DNA from: Burkholderiaceae bacterium
Lineage (GTDB): Bacteria > Pseudomonadota > Gammaproteobacteria > Burkholderiales > Burkholderiaceae
Direction of reading: 5' to 3'
Assembly (NCBI GenBank): GCA_947448415.1
Contig: CANFMT010000009.1
Location: 1 to 64,000, forward strand
Length of the DNA: 64,000 bases
Both the position numbers and the translations under genes were made by a program. Below, in pieces: positions 1 to 8,068 of the stretch. The notes under the pieces are model-generated. The model saw only the letters and a list, made by a program, of their open reading frames with translations. It made no database searches and was not told the DNA's origin. Every line of letters begins with the position of its first letter. The stretch's first letter is position 1.

Positions 1-80
1 AAAAAAGAGAGAGAGCAAGCTCGAATTCACAATAAAGCAAATTAAATTTATTCATTTGTTATGAATAGGATTCTTAAATC

Positions 81-113
81 TGAGCAATTTTTTAGTTACA
101 GAGAAATTGCTCA
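81..113. repeat. Inverted repeat, 10-bp arms
   Basis: The arms TGAGCAATTT (81-90) and AAATTGCTCA (104-113) are perfect reverse complements around a 13-base spacer. They lie upstream of the dehydrogenase gene that starts at 222. There is no U-tract directly after the stem, so a terminator is uncertain. It could be a terminator for a gene left of the window or a regulator site. The rest of 1-221 is AT-rich and shows no convincing gene. Confidence 0.45.
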
Positions 114-221
114 TATCCGAGAGTATTTCGCTTTACTGATGAACTAAGCATCTCTCCATGGATATAGTATTGCCTGTATTGGATTTTGATATCTACATCC
201 CCCTGTTTTTTCTCTAAAATT

Positions 222-1103
222 ATGAAAAATAACCTTTCAGTGGCGTTTATCGGTCTCGGCCAAATGGGATTTCCTATGGCTATGAGTTTATTGCGAGCCA
301 ATATTGAGGTTCATGTTTATGACATTGCCGCTGCTGAGAATATCAAATTAGCCAAAAATGCGGGCGCCATACACGAAGATAGCCTAGAAAAGCTTGCTGG
401 CTCTGCCCCGTTTATTATTACCATGCTTCCAAGTGGAGGGGTGCTAAGGGATATTTTATTCGGCGAGCCTAATCTAAAGTCGTTTATTCGTCCTGGATCC
501 ATCCTGCTAGATATGAGCACATCAAATCCAAAGCATACCCAATCTACCCATACAGAGTTGGCCTTGCTGAATATCTCAATTATGGATGCTCCAGTTATGG
601 GTGGGGTTGCTTTTGCAAGGGATGCAAGCTTAGATTTCTTAGTGGGTGGAGATAAAAGTCTCGTAGAGAAATGTAGGCCAATTTTTGATGCTATAGGGAG
701 GTCGGTTACCCACTGCGGGCCGATTGGCTCTGGACATGCTCTGAAGGCTCTAACAAATTACATCAATGCGGCAGCAATGATGACTGCAGTAGAGGCGATT
801 AATATTGGTAGGGCATTTGGTATGGATGAAGATGTCATGTCTAAATCACTTATTGAGACCTGTACAGGGAGAAATCATCCCATTGTAAAAAAGGTAATTC
901 CAAAAATATTAACCGGTAGCTATGATTCGGGAATGACAATTGGTTTGCTGGAAAAAGACTTAAAGATTGCTGCAGACATTGCATTGCAGACGCAATCTGA
1001 GCATCCACTTTTAGATGAATCATTAGAAATTCTGAGTGAGATGGTTCGGTCTATTGGCGCATCTAGGGATCAAACTGAGATTGCTAAGTACTGGCGCAAA
1101 TAA
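222..1103 (+). CDS. NAD(P)-dependent beta-hydroxyacid dehydrogenase (3-hydroxyisobutyrate dehydrogenase family)
   Basis: Predicted cytosolic dehydrogenase oxidising a beta-hydroxyacid to its semialdehyde or ketoacid (or the reverse reduction), 293 residues. The N-terminal Rossmann motif GLGQMGFPMA is near residues 10-20. The substrate-binding signature DAPVMGGVAFA is near 120, and the catalytic lysine lies in GSGHALKALTNY near 170, as in the family. I chose ATG 222 because the protein then begins just before the first beta strand; an in-frame TTG at 186 would add a 12-residue tail unlike the family. The gene stands alone, convergent with the FAD dehydrogenase. The exact substrate cannot be told; tartronate semialdehyde or 3-hydroxyisobutyrate type substrates are options. 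Confidence 0.85.
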   Translation: MKNNLSVAFIGLGQMGFPMAMSLLRANIEVHVYDIAAAENIKLAKNAGAIHEDSLEKLAGSAPFIITMLPSGGVLRDILFGEPNLKSFIRPGSILLDMSTSNPKHTQSTHTELALLNISIMDAPVMGGVAFARDASLDFLVGGDKSLVEKCRPIFDAIGRSVTHCGPIGSGHALKALTNYINAAAMMTAVEAINIGRAFGMDEDVMSKSLIETCTGRNHPIVKKVIPKILTGSYDSGMTIGLLEKDLKIAADIALQTQSEHPLLDESLEILSEMVRSIGASRDQTEIAKYWRK

Positions 1104-1180
1104 TTTCAGTCTACGCGATTAATATCACCTATTAGTTGGCTTTGCAGGTAACTTATAGTCAAAAGTGAGGCCCCACTGAT

Positions 1181-2593
1181 TTAAAGAAGTACTTTTTTGG
1201 GATTAAAGATTCTATGTGGATCAAGTCCCGCCTTAATCTTTTTCATTAAATTAAGCTCAGTTGAAGTTTTATACTTGATGAGCTCTTGCGCTTTGTTTGC
1301 ACCAATCCCATGTTCAGCAGAGATGGATCCCCCCATTTGATTTACTAAATCGTGTATCCACTCGTTCACTATAAATTTCTTTTTCATAAATATGTCGGGG
1401 CTTTCTCCGATGGGAGCGGCAACGTTGTAATGTAGATTTCCATCACCCAAATGGCCAAAATCAATAATGCGAGCATTAGGAAGTTCTTTGTTAATTATTT
1501 TTTGTGCCTCCTCTATGAACTCGGGTATTTTTGAAATAGGCAAAGAAATATCATGTTTTATATTCTTGCCATCCTCAACCTGCGAGAGGGGGATGTGCTC
1601 TCTAATCTCCCAAAAGCGCTTAGATTGGGCCAATGATTGCGGGATGATGGCATCGGTAATTAAGCTCATCTCAAATGCCTCTTCGAGAATAGCATTCAGA
1701 AGTGCGTATGCATGCTCTTCGCTCTCATTGTCGCTAATTTCAATGAGGATGCAGTAAGGAACTTTTGTCGAAAATGGGTAAGAAAATTGTGGAAAATATT
1801 GATCCACTAGACTGAGGCAAGTGTCTGAAATTAGTTCAAATGCAGTAAGTTGGGAATTTGCCTTGGTTTGCACAAACTCTAAAAGCTGTATTGCTAGGCT
1901 AGGAGAATCAAGGCTAAGTAATGCTGATAGTCGCGCTTTTGGAAGTGGGACTAATTTGAGAACCGCTCCAGTAATAATTCCTAAAGTTCCTTCTGCCCCA
2001 ATAAAGATGTCTCTTAAATCATAGCCAGTATTATCTTTTCTTAAACTTCTCAAGCCATTCCATATCTCGCCTTCTGCGGTAATGACTTCAAGACCTAGGC
2101 ATAGGTCTCTAGCATTGCCATAGCGCAATACGGCTGTACCACCGGCGTTGGTCGACAGTAGTCCTCCAACGGTTGCACTACCTTGTGAGCCCATAGTTAG
2201 GGGGAATTCTAGCCCATGCTCATGAGCATAATTGTGTAAATTTTCCAGTATGACTCCAGCATCAACTGTGATGGTTTTACCAAGGGCATCTAGCGATCGA
2301 ATTTTATTCATTCGCTCAAGGGAAATCACTAACTCTTGACCGCTTTCATCTGGCAATCCTCCTCCAACTAAACCTGTGTTGCCACCCTGAGGAACAATTG
2401 AAATACGGTATTTTTCCGATAATTTAACAATGCCAGATATCTCCCCAGGATTTCCTGGTTTGATGACTGCAAGTGCACTCCCGGTTGCCCTACCAAACCA
2501 ATCACTGACATATTTTTTTTGATCTGCAGGGTTAAGAAGGATATTGTTTTCACCAATCAACTCGGTAAGCTCTTGAAGGAATAGGGTTTGCAA
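1181..2593 (-). CDS. FAD-linked D-2-hydroxyacid dehydrogenase (GlcD / D-lactate dehydrogenase family)
   Basis: Flavoprotein of the FAD_binding_4 plus FAD-oxidase C-terminal domain family, which oxidises D-2-hydroxyacids such as D-lactate, glycolate or D-2-hydroxyglutarate. Visible motifs are the FAD-binding PQGGNTGLVGGG and GGLLSTNAGGTAVLRYGN, then the C-terminal metal/substrate motifs FGHLGDGNLHYN and SAEHGIGANK. The frame opens with an ATG at 2677, but that codon lies inside a LysR-type palindrome only 24 bases from the divergent regulator's start. The TTG at 2593 gives an N-terminus (QTLFLQELTELIGE) that matches the family, so I prefer it (470 residues). The divergent LysR gene is the likely regulator. 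The substrate is not resolved. Confidence 0.82.
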   Translation of the reverse strand: MQTLFLQELTELIGENNILLNPADQKKYVSDWFGRATGSALAVIKPGNPGEISGIVKLSEKYRISIVPQGGNTGLVGGGLPDESGQELVISLERMNKIRSLDALGKTITVDAGVILENLHNYAHEHGLEFPLTMGSQGSATVGGLLSTNAGGTAVLRYGNARDLCLGLEVITAEGEIWNGLRSLRKDNTGYDLRDIFIGAEGTLGIITGAVLKLVPLPKARLSALLSLDSPSLAIQLLEFVQTKANSQLTAFELISDTCLSLVDQYFPQFSYPFSTKVPYCILIEISDNESEEHAYALLNAILEEAFEMSLITDAIIPQSLAQSKRFWEIREHIPLSQVEDGKNIKHDISLPISKIPEFIEEAQKIINKELPNARIIDFGHLGDGNLHYNVAAPIGESPDIFMKKKFIVNEWIHDLVNQMGGSISAEHGIGANKAQELIKYKTSTELNLMKKIKAGLDPHRIFNPKKVLL

Positions 2594-2675
2594 AATATGG
2601 CTTTCTGTATTGTTGTCACTTTGAAAAATAACTGGTAAAACATGATAGATCAATACCTGTATTTCAATACTTTTC

Positions 2676-2690
2676 ATAGACTTTGTCTAT
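2676..2690. promoter_or_regulatory. LysR-type T-N11-A operator candidate
   Basis: The perfect palindrome ATAGAC-TTT-GTCTAT contains the T-N11-A core typical of LysR-family sites. It sits 11 bases before the LysR start codon and about 80 bases before the preferred start of the divergent FAD dehydrogenase. That is where an autoregulating LysR protein would bind. Binding itself is inferred. Confidence 0.55.
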
Positions 2691-2701
2691 ACTATGCACC
2701 T

Positions 2702-3589
2702 ATGGAATTACGACATCTTAAATACTTCTTAACTGTATCCCGCCTTGGGAGCTTTACAAAGGCCTCAGAAGAGCTTTATGTCACACAGCCAACCTTATCG
2801 CATCAGATGAGGCAGTTAGAGACAGAGTTGGGTTGCGATCTATTGGATCGATCATCTCGTTCTATTAGGCTAACGGGTGCAGGAGAAATATTTGCCCGTT
2901 ACGCCAATCAGGCTATGAAGGAAATAGAGGATGGAAAAGCAGCAATTCAAGGCTATCAAGGATTGCAGGTCGGTAGTGTAGTGATTGGCGCTATTTCTGC
3001 ATTCACGAACAATTTGCTTCCACCAATTCTTTCCGAATTCTCTCAGTCATACCCTGGTATCAAGGTCAAGATTGTTGAATTGCCTACCGGTGAAATGCAG
3101 AAGCAAATCAGGGATGGCGATTTGGCATTTGGCCTGGGTTATGGGCCCGAATCAACCGAGCTCATTGTTGGTGAAGAATTATTTCGCGAAGATTTAATGT
3201 TAATTGTTTCCAAACAGCACCCCCTGTCAAAGAGCGCCTCTGTGAGCGTTAAGGATATTGCGCGCACAAAGCTTGCTTTATTGTCATCCGAATACATGTC
3301 TAGAAAATTGATTGACATGGCATTTTTGGAAATTATGACTGTGCCCGATATTGCGATGGAGATGAACTCTATTGACGCAATATTAGAGACTATTGGTGAT
3401 TCACAGCTAGCCACCATTATGACCAAAAGAATGATGCTCAATTACAAAAAATTAGTGGCTATACCAATTTGCCCAGAAATATTAAGATCTGCTGCAATAT
3501 TTAGGCGCGAAAATGCCAATTTGTCGCCTGCAGCCCAGATTTTGGTAGATATGCTGATTGCAAGATACAGAAAGCATGCAAAAAAATAG
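2702..3589 (+). CDS. LysR-family transcriptional regulator
   Basis: DNA-binding regulator of 295 residues. The N-terminal winged helix-turn-helix (residues 1-60) starts MELRHLKYFLTVSRLGSF and includes the recognition-helix stretch ASEELYVTQPTLSHQMRQLE. The rest is a LysR effector-binding domain, resembling the CynR/CysB-like branch. ATG 2702 begins exactly at the family's usual N-terminus; the in-frame ATG at 2642 would add 20 unrelated residues. It is divergent from the FAD-linked hydroxyacid dehydrogenase, with a palindromic T-N11-A site between them, so control of that gene and of itself is likely. The inducer is unknown. Confidence 0.93.
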   Translation: MELRHLKYFLTVSRLGSFTKASEELYVTQPTLSHQMRQLETELGCDLLDRSSRSIRLTGAGEIFARYANQAMKEIEDGKAAIQGYQGLQVGSVVIGAISAFTNNLLPPILSEFSQSYPGIKVKIVELPTGEMQKQIRDGDLAFGLGYGPESTELIVGEELFREDLMLIVSKQHPLSKSASVSVKDIARTKLALLSSEYMSRKLIDMAFLEIMTVPDIAMEMNSIDAILETIGDSQLATIMTKRMMLNYKKLVAIPICPEILRSAAIFRRENANLSPAAQILVDMLIARYRKHAKK

Positions 3590-3610
3590 TAGTCAGTATT
3601 AAGGAGATTC

Positions 3611-4366
3611 TTAAATCATCGTGGCGCCACCATTGACATCCATAGTGATTCCTGTGATGTAGCTTGCTTTACGGCTGGCAAGAAAAATAATCGCATTTGC
3701 AATCTCATTGGGTTCGGCAAGTCTGCCTACTGGCGTTGATTTTTGTATGTGCGCTATTCTTTCTGGACTGCGTATGGCATTGGTTCTTGGTGTAGCCACA
3801 TTTGCTGGTGCAACTGCATTGACAGTAATGCCATAAGGGCCCAAATCTTTCGCTGCTTGTCTGGCGAGTGCAAGCATCCCACCTTTTGCTGCCGTGTAAT
3901 GAGGTGGGTTGGGGTTGGTCCCACTACGAGCGGCCATACTCGAAACCGCTACAAATCTCCCGTACTGTTGCTTGATCATATGCGGAGCAGCTGCCTTGAG
4001 AAGGAAGAACATGGAGCGTAGATTCGAGTTAACCACCGAATCCCATGCATCAATTGGACAGTCCATAAGGTTGACATAATTTGGAAACCCGCCAGCGCTA
4101 TGAATTAATGCATGTATACCCATTTCTGAATTGGCAATTTCATCAATCTTACTTTTGGTATCTTCCCAGGAGTTGAGATCCGTCACCGCTACTATGGACT
4201 TACCTCCCAGTGACTGAATCTTCTGATGGACATCTTCTGCACCTTGCTTATTAAAATCCATAATCACTACCTTGGCACCTTCTTTGGCTAACTCAATTGC
4301 ACAAGCTTCGCCTATTCCAGTGGCAGAACCAGTAACAATAACGCATTGATCTTCAAAGCTTTTCAT
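3611..4366 (-). CDS. Short-chain dehydrogenase/reductase (FabG-like)
   Basis: NAD(P)-dependent oxidoreductase of 251 residues with the classical SDR layout. The cofactor motif TGSATGIGEA is at about residue 12, the HSAGG motif near 90, catalytic Ser in VSSMAARSG near 143, and Tyr-x3-Lys in HYTAAKGG near 158. The C-terminus ITGITMDVNGGATMI is typical. It is the last gene of a leftward run (TctC, enolase-superfamily enzyme, TauD, GST, TctC, SDR), 12 bases after the TctC gene. It probably oxidises an alcohol or hydroxyacid intermediate of that pathway. The substrate cannot be named. Confidence 0.87.
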   Translation of the reverse strand: MKSFEDQCVIVTGSATGIGEACAIELAKEGAKVVIMDFNKQGAEDVHQKIQSLGGKSIVAVTDLNSWEDTKSKIDEIANSEMGIHALIHSAGGFPNYVNLMDCPIDAWDSVVNSNLRSMFFLLKAAAPHMIKQQYGRFVAVSSMAARSGTNPNPPHYTAAKGGMLALARQAAKDLGPYGITVNAVAPANVATPRTNAIRSPERIAHIQKSTPVGRLAEPNEIANAIIFLASRKASYITGITMDVNGGATMI

Positions 4367-4378
4367 AACATCTTCCTT

Positions 4379-5356
4379 TTATTCTGCAGTGATATTTGCG
4401 TCTTTAATAATTTTTGCCCAGCGACGCTGTTCATCTCTTAGATCTTTTTCAAATTCAGCAATGGAGCTACTGACGCTAATTTCAAGACCAGCTCGATTGG
4501 CTTTGGCGCGCACATCGGCATTTTTGGAAACATCCGTAATGTCATTAAATAATTTCTCTCGAATGCTAAGCGGAGTATTTTTTGGGGTAAAAAATCCTGC
4601 CCAATTGCTAATTGACAAGCCTGGGATTGTTTCATTGATGGCTGGAAGGTTTGGTAAAAATTGCTGACGGGAGCTTGTGAGAACCGCTAGCGCTTTAATC
4701 TTGCCTGAGCTTAACACAGCACTTGCTGCAGCATAAGTTGTAAAGCTCACGTCTATATCACCCGAAGCTAAATCAATCATAGCTGGTCCGCCACCCTTAT
4801 AGGGAACATGGACTAGATCTAGGCCGGTAGTTTGTTTAAAAAATTCAGCAACTAAATGGTCGGCAGAGCCAATGCCAGAACTTCCGTATCTAATAGGTTC
4901 TTTACGATTTTTTGCCCAAGTTAGGAACTCACTTACAGAGTTGATATTGCGGCTGGTGGGTACTACCATAATGTTAACGATTTCGGCAACGCGCATGAGT
5001 GGCAAAAGATCTTTATCCGGTGAGTAATTGAGCTTACCCACTAATAAAGGAGCCATCGTAGTTGAGGCTGGAGTGGCAATTAAGAGGGTGTAGCCATCAC
5101 CAGTTGAATTTGCAACAATTTCAGTACCCAAGCGAGATCCTGCGCCAGGCTTGTTTTCTAGAATAATAGTTTGTTTAAGTTTTTCACCCAACGGTTCGCC
5201 AATGGCTCTTGCAGCAGCATCAAGAGCTCCTGCTGCTGGAAAGGGAATAATAACTTTAATGAGTTTACTTGGATATTTCTCTGCGGATTGAGAGTAACAA
5301 CAAAAAGATAGCGTTATTCCAAGTAAGAGCGATATGAGCTTTATTCTTTTTAACAT
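4379..5356 (-). CDS. TctC/Bug-family periplasmic solute receptor
   Basis: Periplasmic binding protein of the tripartite tricarboxylate transporter family, 325 residues. It has an N-terminal signal peptide (KRIKLISLLLGITLSFCC), the ligand-loop motif PFPAAGALD, the hinge element GDGYTLLIATPAS, and VPYKGGGPAMIDL. I chose ATG 5356 because AAGAGA precedes it at SD distance and the signal peptide starts there; the upstream ATG at 5386 would overlap the GST gene. It belongs to the leftward SDR-TctC-GST-TauD-enolase operon. No TctA/TctB permease is nearby. The ligand is unknown, probably an organic acid. Confidence 0.9.
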   Translation of the reverse strand: MLKRIKLISLLLGITLSFCCYSQSAEKYPSKLIKVIIPFPAAGALDAAARAIGEPLGEKLKQTIILENKPGAGSRLGTEIVANSTGDGYTLLIATPASTTMAPLLVGKLNYSPDKDLLPLMRVAEIVNIMVVPTSRNINSVSEFLTWAKNRKEPIRYGSSGIGSADHLVAEFFKQTTGLDLVHVPYKGGGPAMIDLASGDIDVSFTTYAAASAVLSSGKIKALAVLTSSRQQFLPNLPAINETIPGLSISNWAGFFTPKNTPLSIREKLFNDITDVSKNADVRAKANRAGLEISVSSSIAEFEKDLRDEQRRWAKIIKDANITAE

Positions 5357-5375
5357 GGGGTTTCTCTTAAGATAG

Positions 5376-6002
5376 TTAGACTGCATTTAATGCATATTGA
5401 GCGACGCAATTGCAAAAATCTTTACGTTCCAAAAGGCGATCATAGTAGAGGCTGAGATTGAGAAAATTTGATTTTTTTAGATCAATTTTTTCCCACTTAT
5501 CAATGAGTACGCCCAATGGGATGTCGGCCATAGAGAATGTCTTTCCAGCAATGAAGGGCGCTTGCTTTAGTTGATCGTCTGCAATCTTCATTAAGGGGCG
5601 AATTGAATCAAACAATTGACTTGCTTTACTTTCAATTAATTCCTCGCTTGGTGTTCGGGCAAAGTAAATATAAAACTCTCGGAACAGGGGGTAATATAAA
5701 GTTGCCGAGGTCCAATCCATCCATTGATCTTGGTAGGACCAGGACTGAAGATGTTTGCTCGTAAATTCGGAGGGAACTGTTTTTGCCCGCAGATAGCGGA
5801 TAATCGCATTTGATTCATAAAGAATAAAACCGTCATCATCAATAACTGGGACACGACCATTTGGATTCATCTTCAGAAAATGAGCCTCTTTGGTTACTCC
5901 ATAGTGTTGCCCAGCAACAATATTTTCATAGCTCAGCCCTAACTCTTGTGCGCACCACAGAATTTTTTGGACATTTAGGGCGGCAGGTCGCCCCCAAATT
6001 AT
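5376..6002 (-). CDS. Glutathione S-transferase, full frame but no canonical start codon
   Basis: Typical GST of about 208 residues. The thioredoxin-like N-domain begins IWGRPAALNVQKILWCAQEL and carries MNPNGRVPVIDDDG and the glutathione-binding ESNAIIRYL. An all-helical C-domain contains APFIAGKTFSMADIPLG. The coding frame is intact to the expected N-terminus but has no ATG, GTG or TTG there. The codon where the family starts is ATA at 6002-6000, directly after the TauD stop (TAATA instead of TAATG). The first in-frame ATG lies about 44 codons further in and would remove most of the glutathione-binding fold. Either a rare start is used with translational coupling, or one base change has damaged the gene. 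Confidence 0.75.
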   Translation of the reverse strand: MIWGRPAALNVQKILWCAQELGLSYENIVAGQHYGVTKEAHFLKMNPNGRVPVIDDDGFILYESNAIIRYLRAKTVPSEFTSKHLQSWSYQDQWMDWTSATLYYPLFREFYIYFARTPSEELIESKASQLFDSIRPLMKIADDQLKQAPFIAGKTFSMADIPLGVLIDKWEKIDLKKSNFLNLSLYYDRLLERKDFCNCVAQYALNAV

Positions 6003-6919
6003 TAAGTTCGATTTGATGATTGACCTCTAGGGTGTGGTTTCAGTTTACCCGCATCTTTTGCCATGAAAGGTTTGTGCCCCTTTACCTGGGCAGCATGCAA
6101 AATACGATCATGACTTGAGTTAAAGGGGCCTCGACGATGAATTACACACCGGTTGTCCCAAAGTACAACATCATTCTCTGCCCATTCATGGCGATAGATG
6201 TAGCGCTCTTGGGTTGCATGCTCCCACAGTCGGTCTAATATTTCTTCTGACTTCTCGAGTGACTCTCCCATGATGTAGTGAGCTAACCTTCTCCCTAAAA
6301 ATAAGGAGTTGCAATTACTTTCTGGGTGTGTCGATACCATAGGATGAACAGGCCCTTTGCCTTGAGTTGGATCCGTTACTGGAGTCGCTCCCATGCGCAG
6401 GGCTCGATTGGTATCGTAGGCTATATCGTGCTTAATGGAGTGATTGAATGCGTAATCTTTTAAGTCTGCAGGTAAGTCATTAAATGCAGCATACATATTA
6501 GAAAATTCAGTGCTACCACCCGCTGTCGAAGGGGGAATCTTAATGCCGTGCAAAATTCGCATTCCACCAACCACCTCTTTGAAGGAGTAATCACTATGCC
6601 AGATAACCTCGCCATCACCTAGCTCGCCAATTGGTACGCCATTAATTTTCACGTTGGAGACTACGGTAATTTCTGGTGCAGCATCACTTTCCTGAAAGCT
6701 GGAGCGTTCATGTTGCGCTGGAGGAAGCATTATTTCACCGAAGATGGAAGATGCTCGAATCAAGTCATTGTCATGAATTTTTTGATTTCGAAAGAGGAGT
6801 AGTAGGTGATCTAGATATGCTGCTTTTAATGCTTGAGCATCATCGTTAGATAGCGGTAAGCTCAGGTCAAGTCCAATTACCTCGGCACCGAGAGCGCTAG
6901 GAAGGGGAACAATTTTCAT
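6002..6919 (-). CDS. TauD/TfdA-family 2-oxoglutarate-dependent dioxygenase
   Basis: Fe(II)/2-oxoglutarate dioxygenase of 305 residues, a family that hydroxylates substrates such as taurine, alkylsulfonates or aryloxyacids, often releasing a leaving group. The iron ligands are visible: His and Asp in VIWHSDYSF (about residue 110) and the distal His in DNRCVIHRRGPF (about residue 264). The following HRRGPF arginine would hold 2-oxoglutarate. It lies 15 bases after the enolase-superfamily gene and abuts the GST gene. It is one of three TauD-type enzymes in the window, all in operons or clusters with TctC receptors. Cytosolic; the substrate is unknown. Confidence 0.88.
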   Translation of the reverse strand: MKIVPLPSALGAEVIGLDLSLPLSNDDAQALKAAYLDHLLLLFRNQKIHDNDLIRASSIFGEIMLPPAQHERSSFQESDAAPEITVVSNVKINGVPIGELGDGEVIWHSDYSFKEVVGGMRILHGIKIPPSTAGGSTEFSNMYAAFNDLPADLKDYAFNHSIKHDIAYDTNRALRMGATPVTDPTQGKGPVHPMVSTHPESNCNSLFLGRRLAHYIMGESLEKSEEILDRLWEHATQERYIYRHEWAENDVVLWDNRCVIHRRGPFNSSHDRILHAAQVKGHKPFMAKDAGKLKPHPRGQSSNRT

Positions 6920-6934
6920 TTTTTCTTCCTTGAG

Positions 6935-8044
6935 TTATTTGAGTGTAAATTTTTGAATTTGCGACTCATTCACTTCAATGCCAAGACCTGGTTTTCTATC
7001 TAAAGTGAAAACCCCATTAGTAGTGGCTATTGGATGTTGAACAACATCTTCGGCCAAGTATTGGTTTGTGACGCTGATACCCCAGTCGAGATTTGGCAAT
7101 ACCGCGCCAGTTTGAAATAAAGATGCTGCCGCAATACTAGATTCTGCTACTTTGCAGGCAAGGTTGACTGAGAGGCCTATATTTTCGCACAGTACCGCAG
7201 CATTGACTACGGAACTGATGCCACCGAGTTTGATAATTTTTAAGTTTGCCCCCTCTATTGCTTTAGCATTACTGAGCGCGACAATATCTTCAACCGAGGT
7301 AATTGATTCATCTCCACAGAGTGGTACGGAGATTCGGCTCGCTAGTTGAGCCATACCATTGAGGTTACCGCTTCTTAATGGCTGTTCAAAAAAAAGTAGG
7401 TTTACGCTCTCGGTTGCTTGGCAATAGGAAACGGTTTCGCTTGCTGTCAAACCCATATTGGCATCTGCACATAAAATCGCTTGGGCTCCTAGTTCTTTTC
7501 GTAATCGTAGAGTATGAGCAATGTCCTCTTGAACAGCGCGTGCACCAACTTTGATTTTGAAAAATTGGGTACCCATTTTTTGTTTCGCTAGGGCATCGGC
7601 TATGTCTTGGTCACTACTGCCACTTCCAAGAAGGGTCATCGGGAAGAATTGCTGTCGCCTTACTCCGCCAATCAAGTCAAATACGGGTACATCAAGGTGT
7701 TTACCGCATAGGTCCAGTAGGGCGCACTCAATTGCACATTTTGCTCCCGTATTGCGATAAATTTCTGTTGAGACATTCTGCATCAGTTGGGCATGATTCA
7801 GGGCATCTTCATTGATTAGCAATGGAGCAAGATAGTCTTCAACAGCTGCAACCATTCCAGGCAGTAGATCACCTGTCATGGTTGGAGCGGATGCAGATTC
7901 GCCCCAACCGACAAGCCCATTCTGGGCTTCAATACGAACAATTAGGTTATAAGCCTTGGAAATGACTACGCCAGCCATATGCATCGGCTTTAAAAGTGGC
8001 AGGGCAACTGGAATTGCCTCTACTTTTTTAATAATTAGACTCAT
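6935..8044 (-). CDS. Enolase-superfamily enzyme (mandelate racemase / muconate lactonizing type)
   Basis: Mg-dependent enzyme of 369 residues that abstracts the proton alpha to a carboxylate. Visible family elements are the capping domain, the KxK catalytic motif FFKIKVGA, the metal ligands Asp (LCADANMGL), Glu (FFEQPL) and Asp/Glu (CGDES), and the second base Lys in ANLKIIKLGG. The KxK plus downstream Lys arrangement fits the muconate-cycloisomerase or dipeptide-epimerase side of the family more than mandelate racemase. It sits between TctC (24 bases upstream) and TauD in the leftward operon, so it probably isomerises or lactonises the imported acid. The precise reaction is not resolved. Confidence 0.87.
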   Translation of the reverse strand: MSLIIKKVEAIPVALPLLKPMHMAGVVISKAYNLIVRIEAQNGLVGWGESASAPTMTGDLLPGMVAAVEDYLAPLLINEDALNHAQLMQNVSTEIYRNTGAKCAIECALLDLCGKHLDVPVFDLIGGVRRQQFFPMTLLGSGSSDQDIADALAKQKMGTQFFKIKVGARAVQEDIAHTLRLRKELGAQAILCADANMGLTASETVSYCQATESVNLLFFEQPLRSGNLNGMAQLASRISVPLCGDESITSVEDIVALSNAKAIEGANLKIIKLGGISSVVNAAVLCENIGLSVNLACKVAESSIAAASLFQTGAVLPNLDWGISVTNQYLAEDVVQHPIATTNGVFTLDRKPGLGIEVNESQIQKFTLK

Positions 8045-8068
8045 GTTTGCGGTTGTTCTTAAGGTAAT

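Noticed and set aside
92-301. A 69-residue frame on the minus strand at the left edge
   Set aside because: It overlaps the start of the dehydrogenase gene, resembles no family and has low-complexity content. It is a shadow frame.
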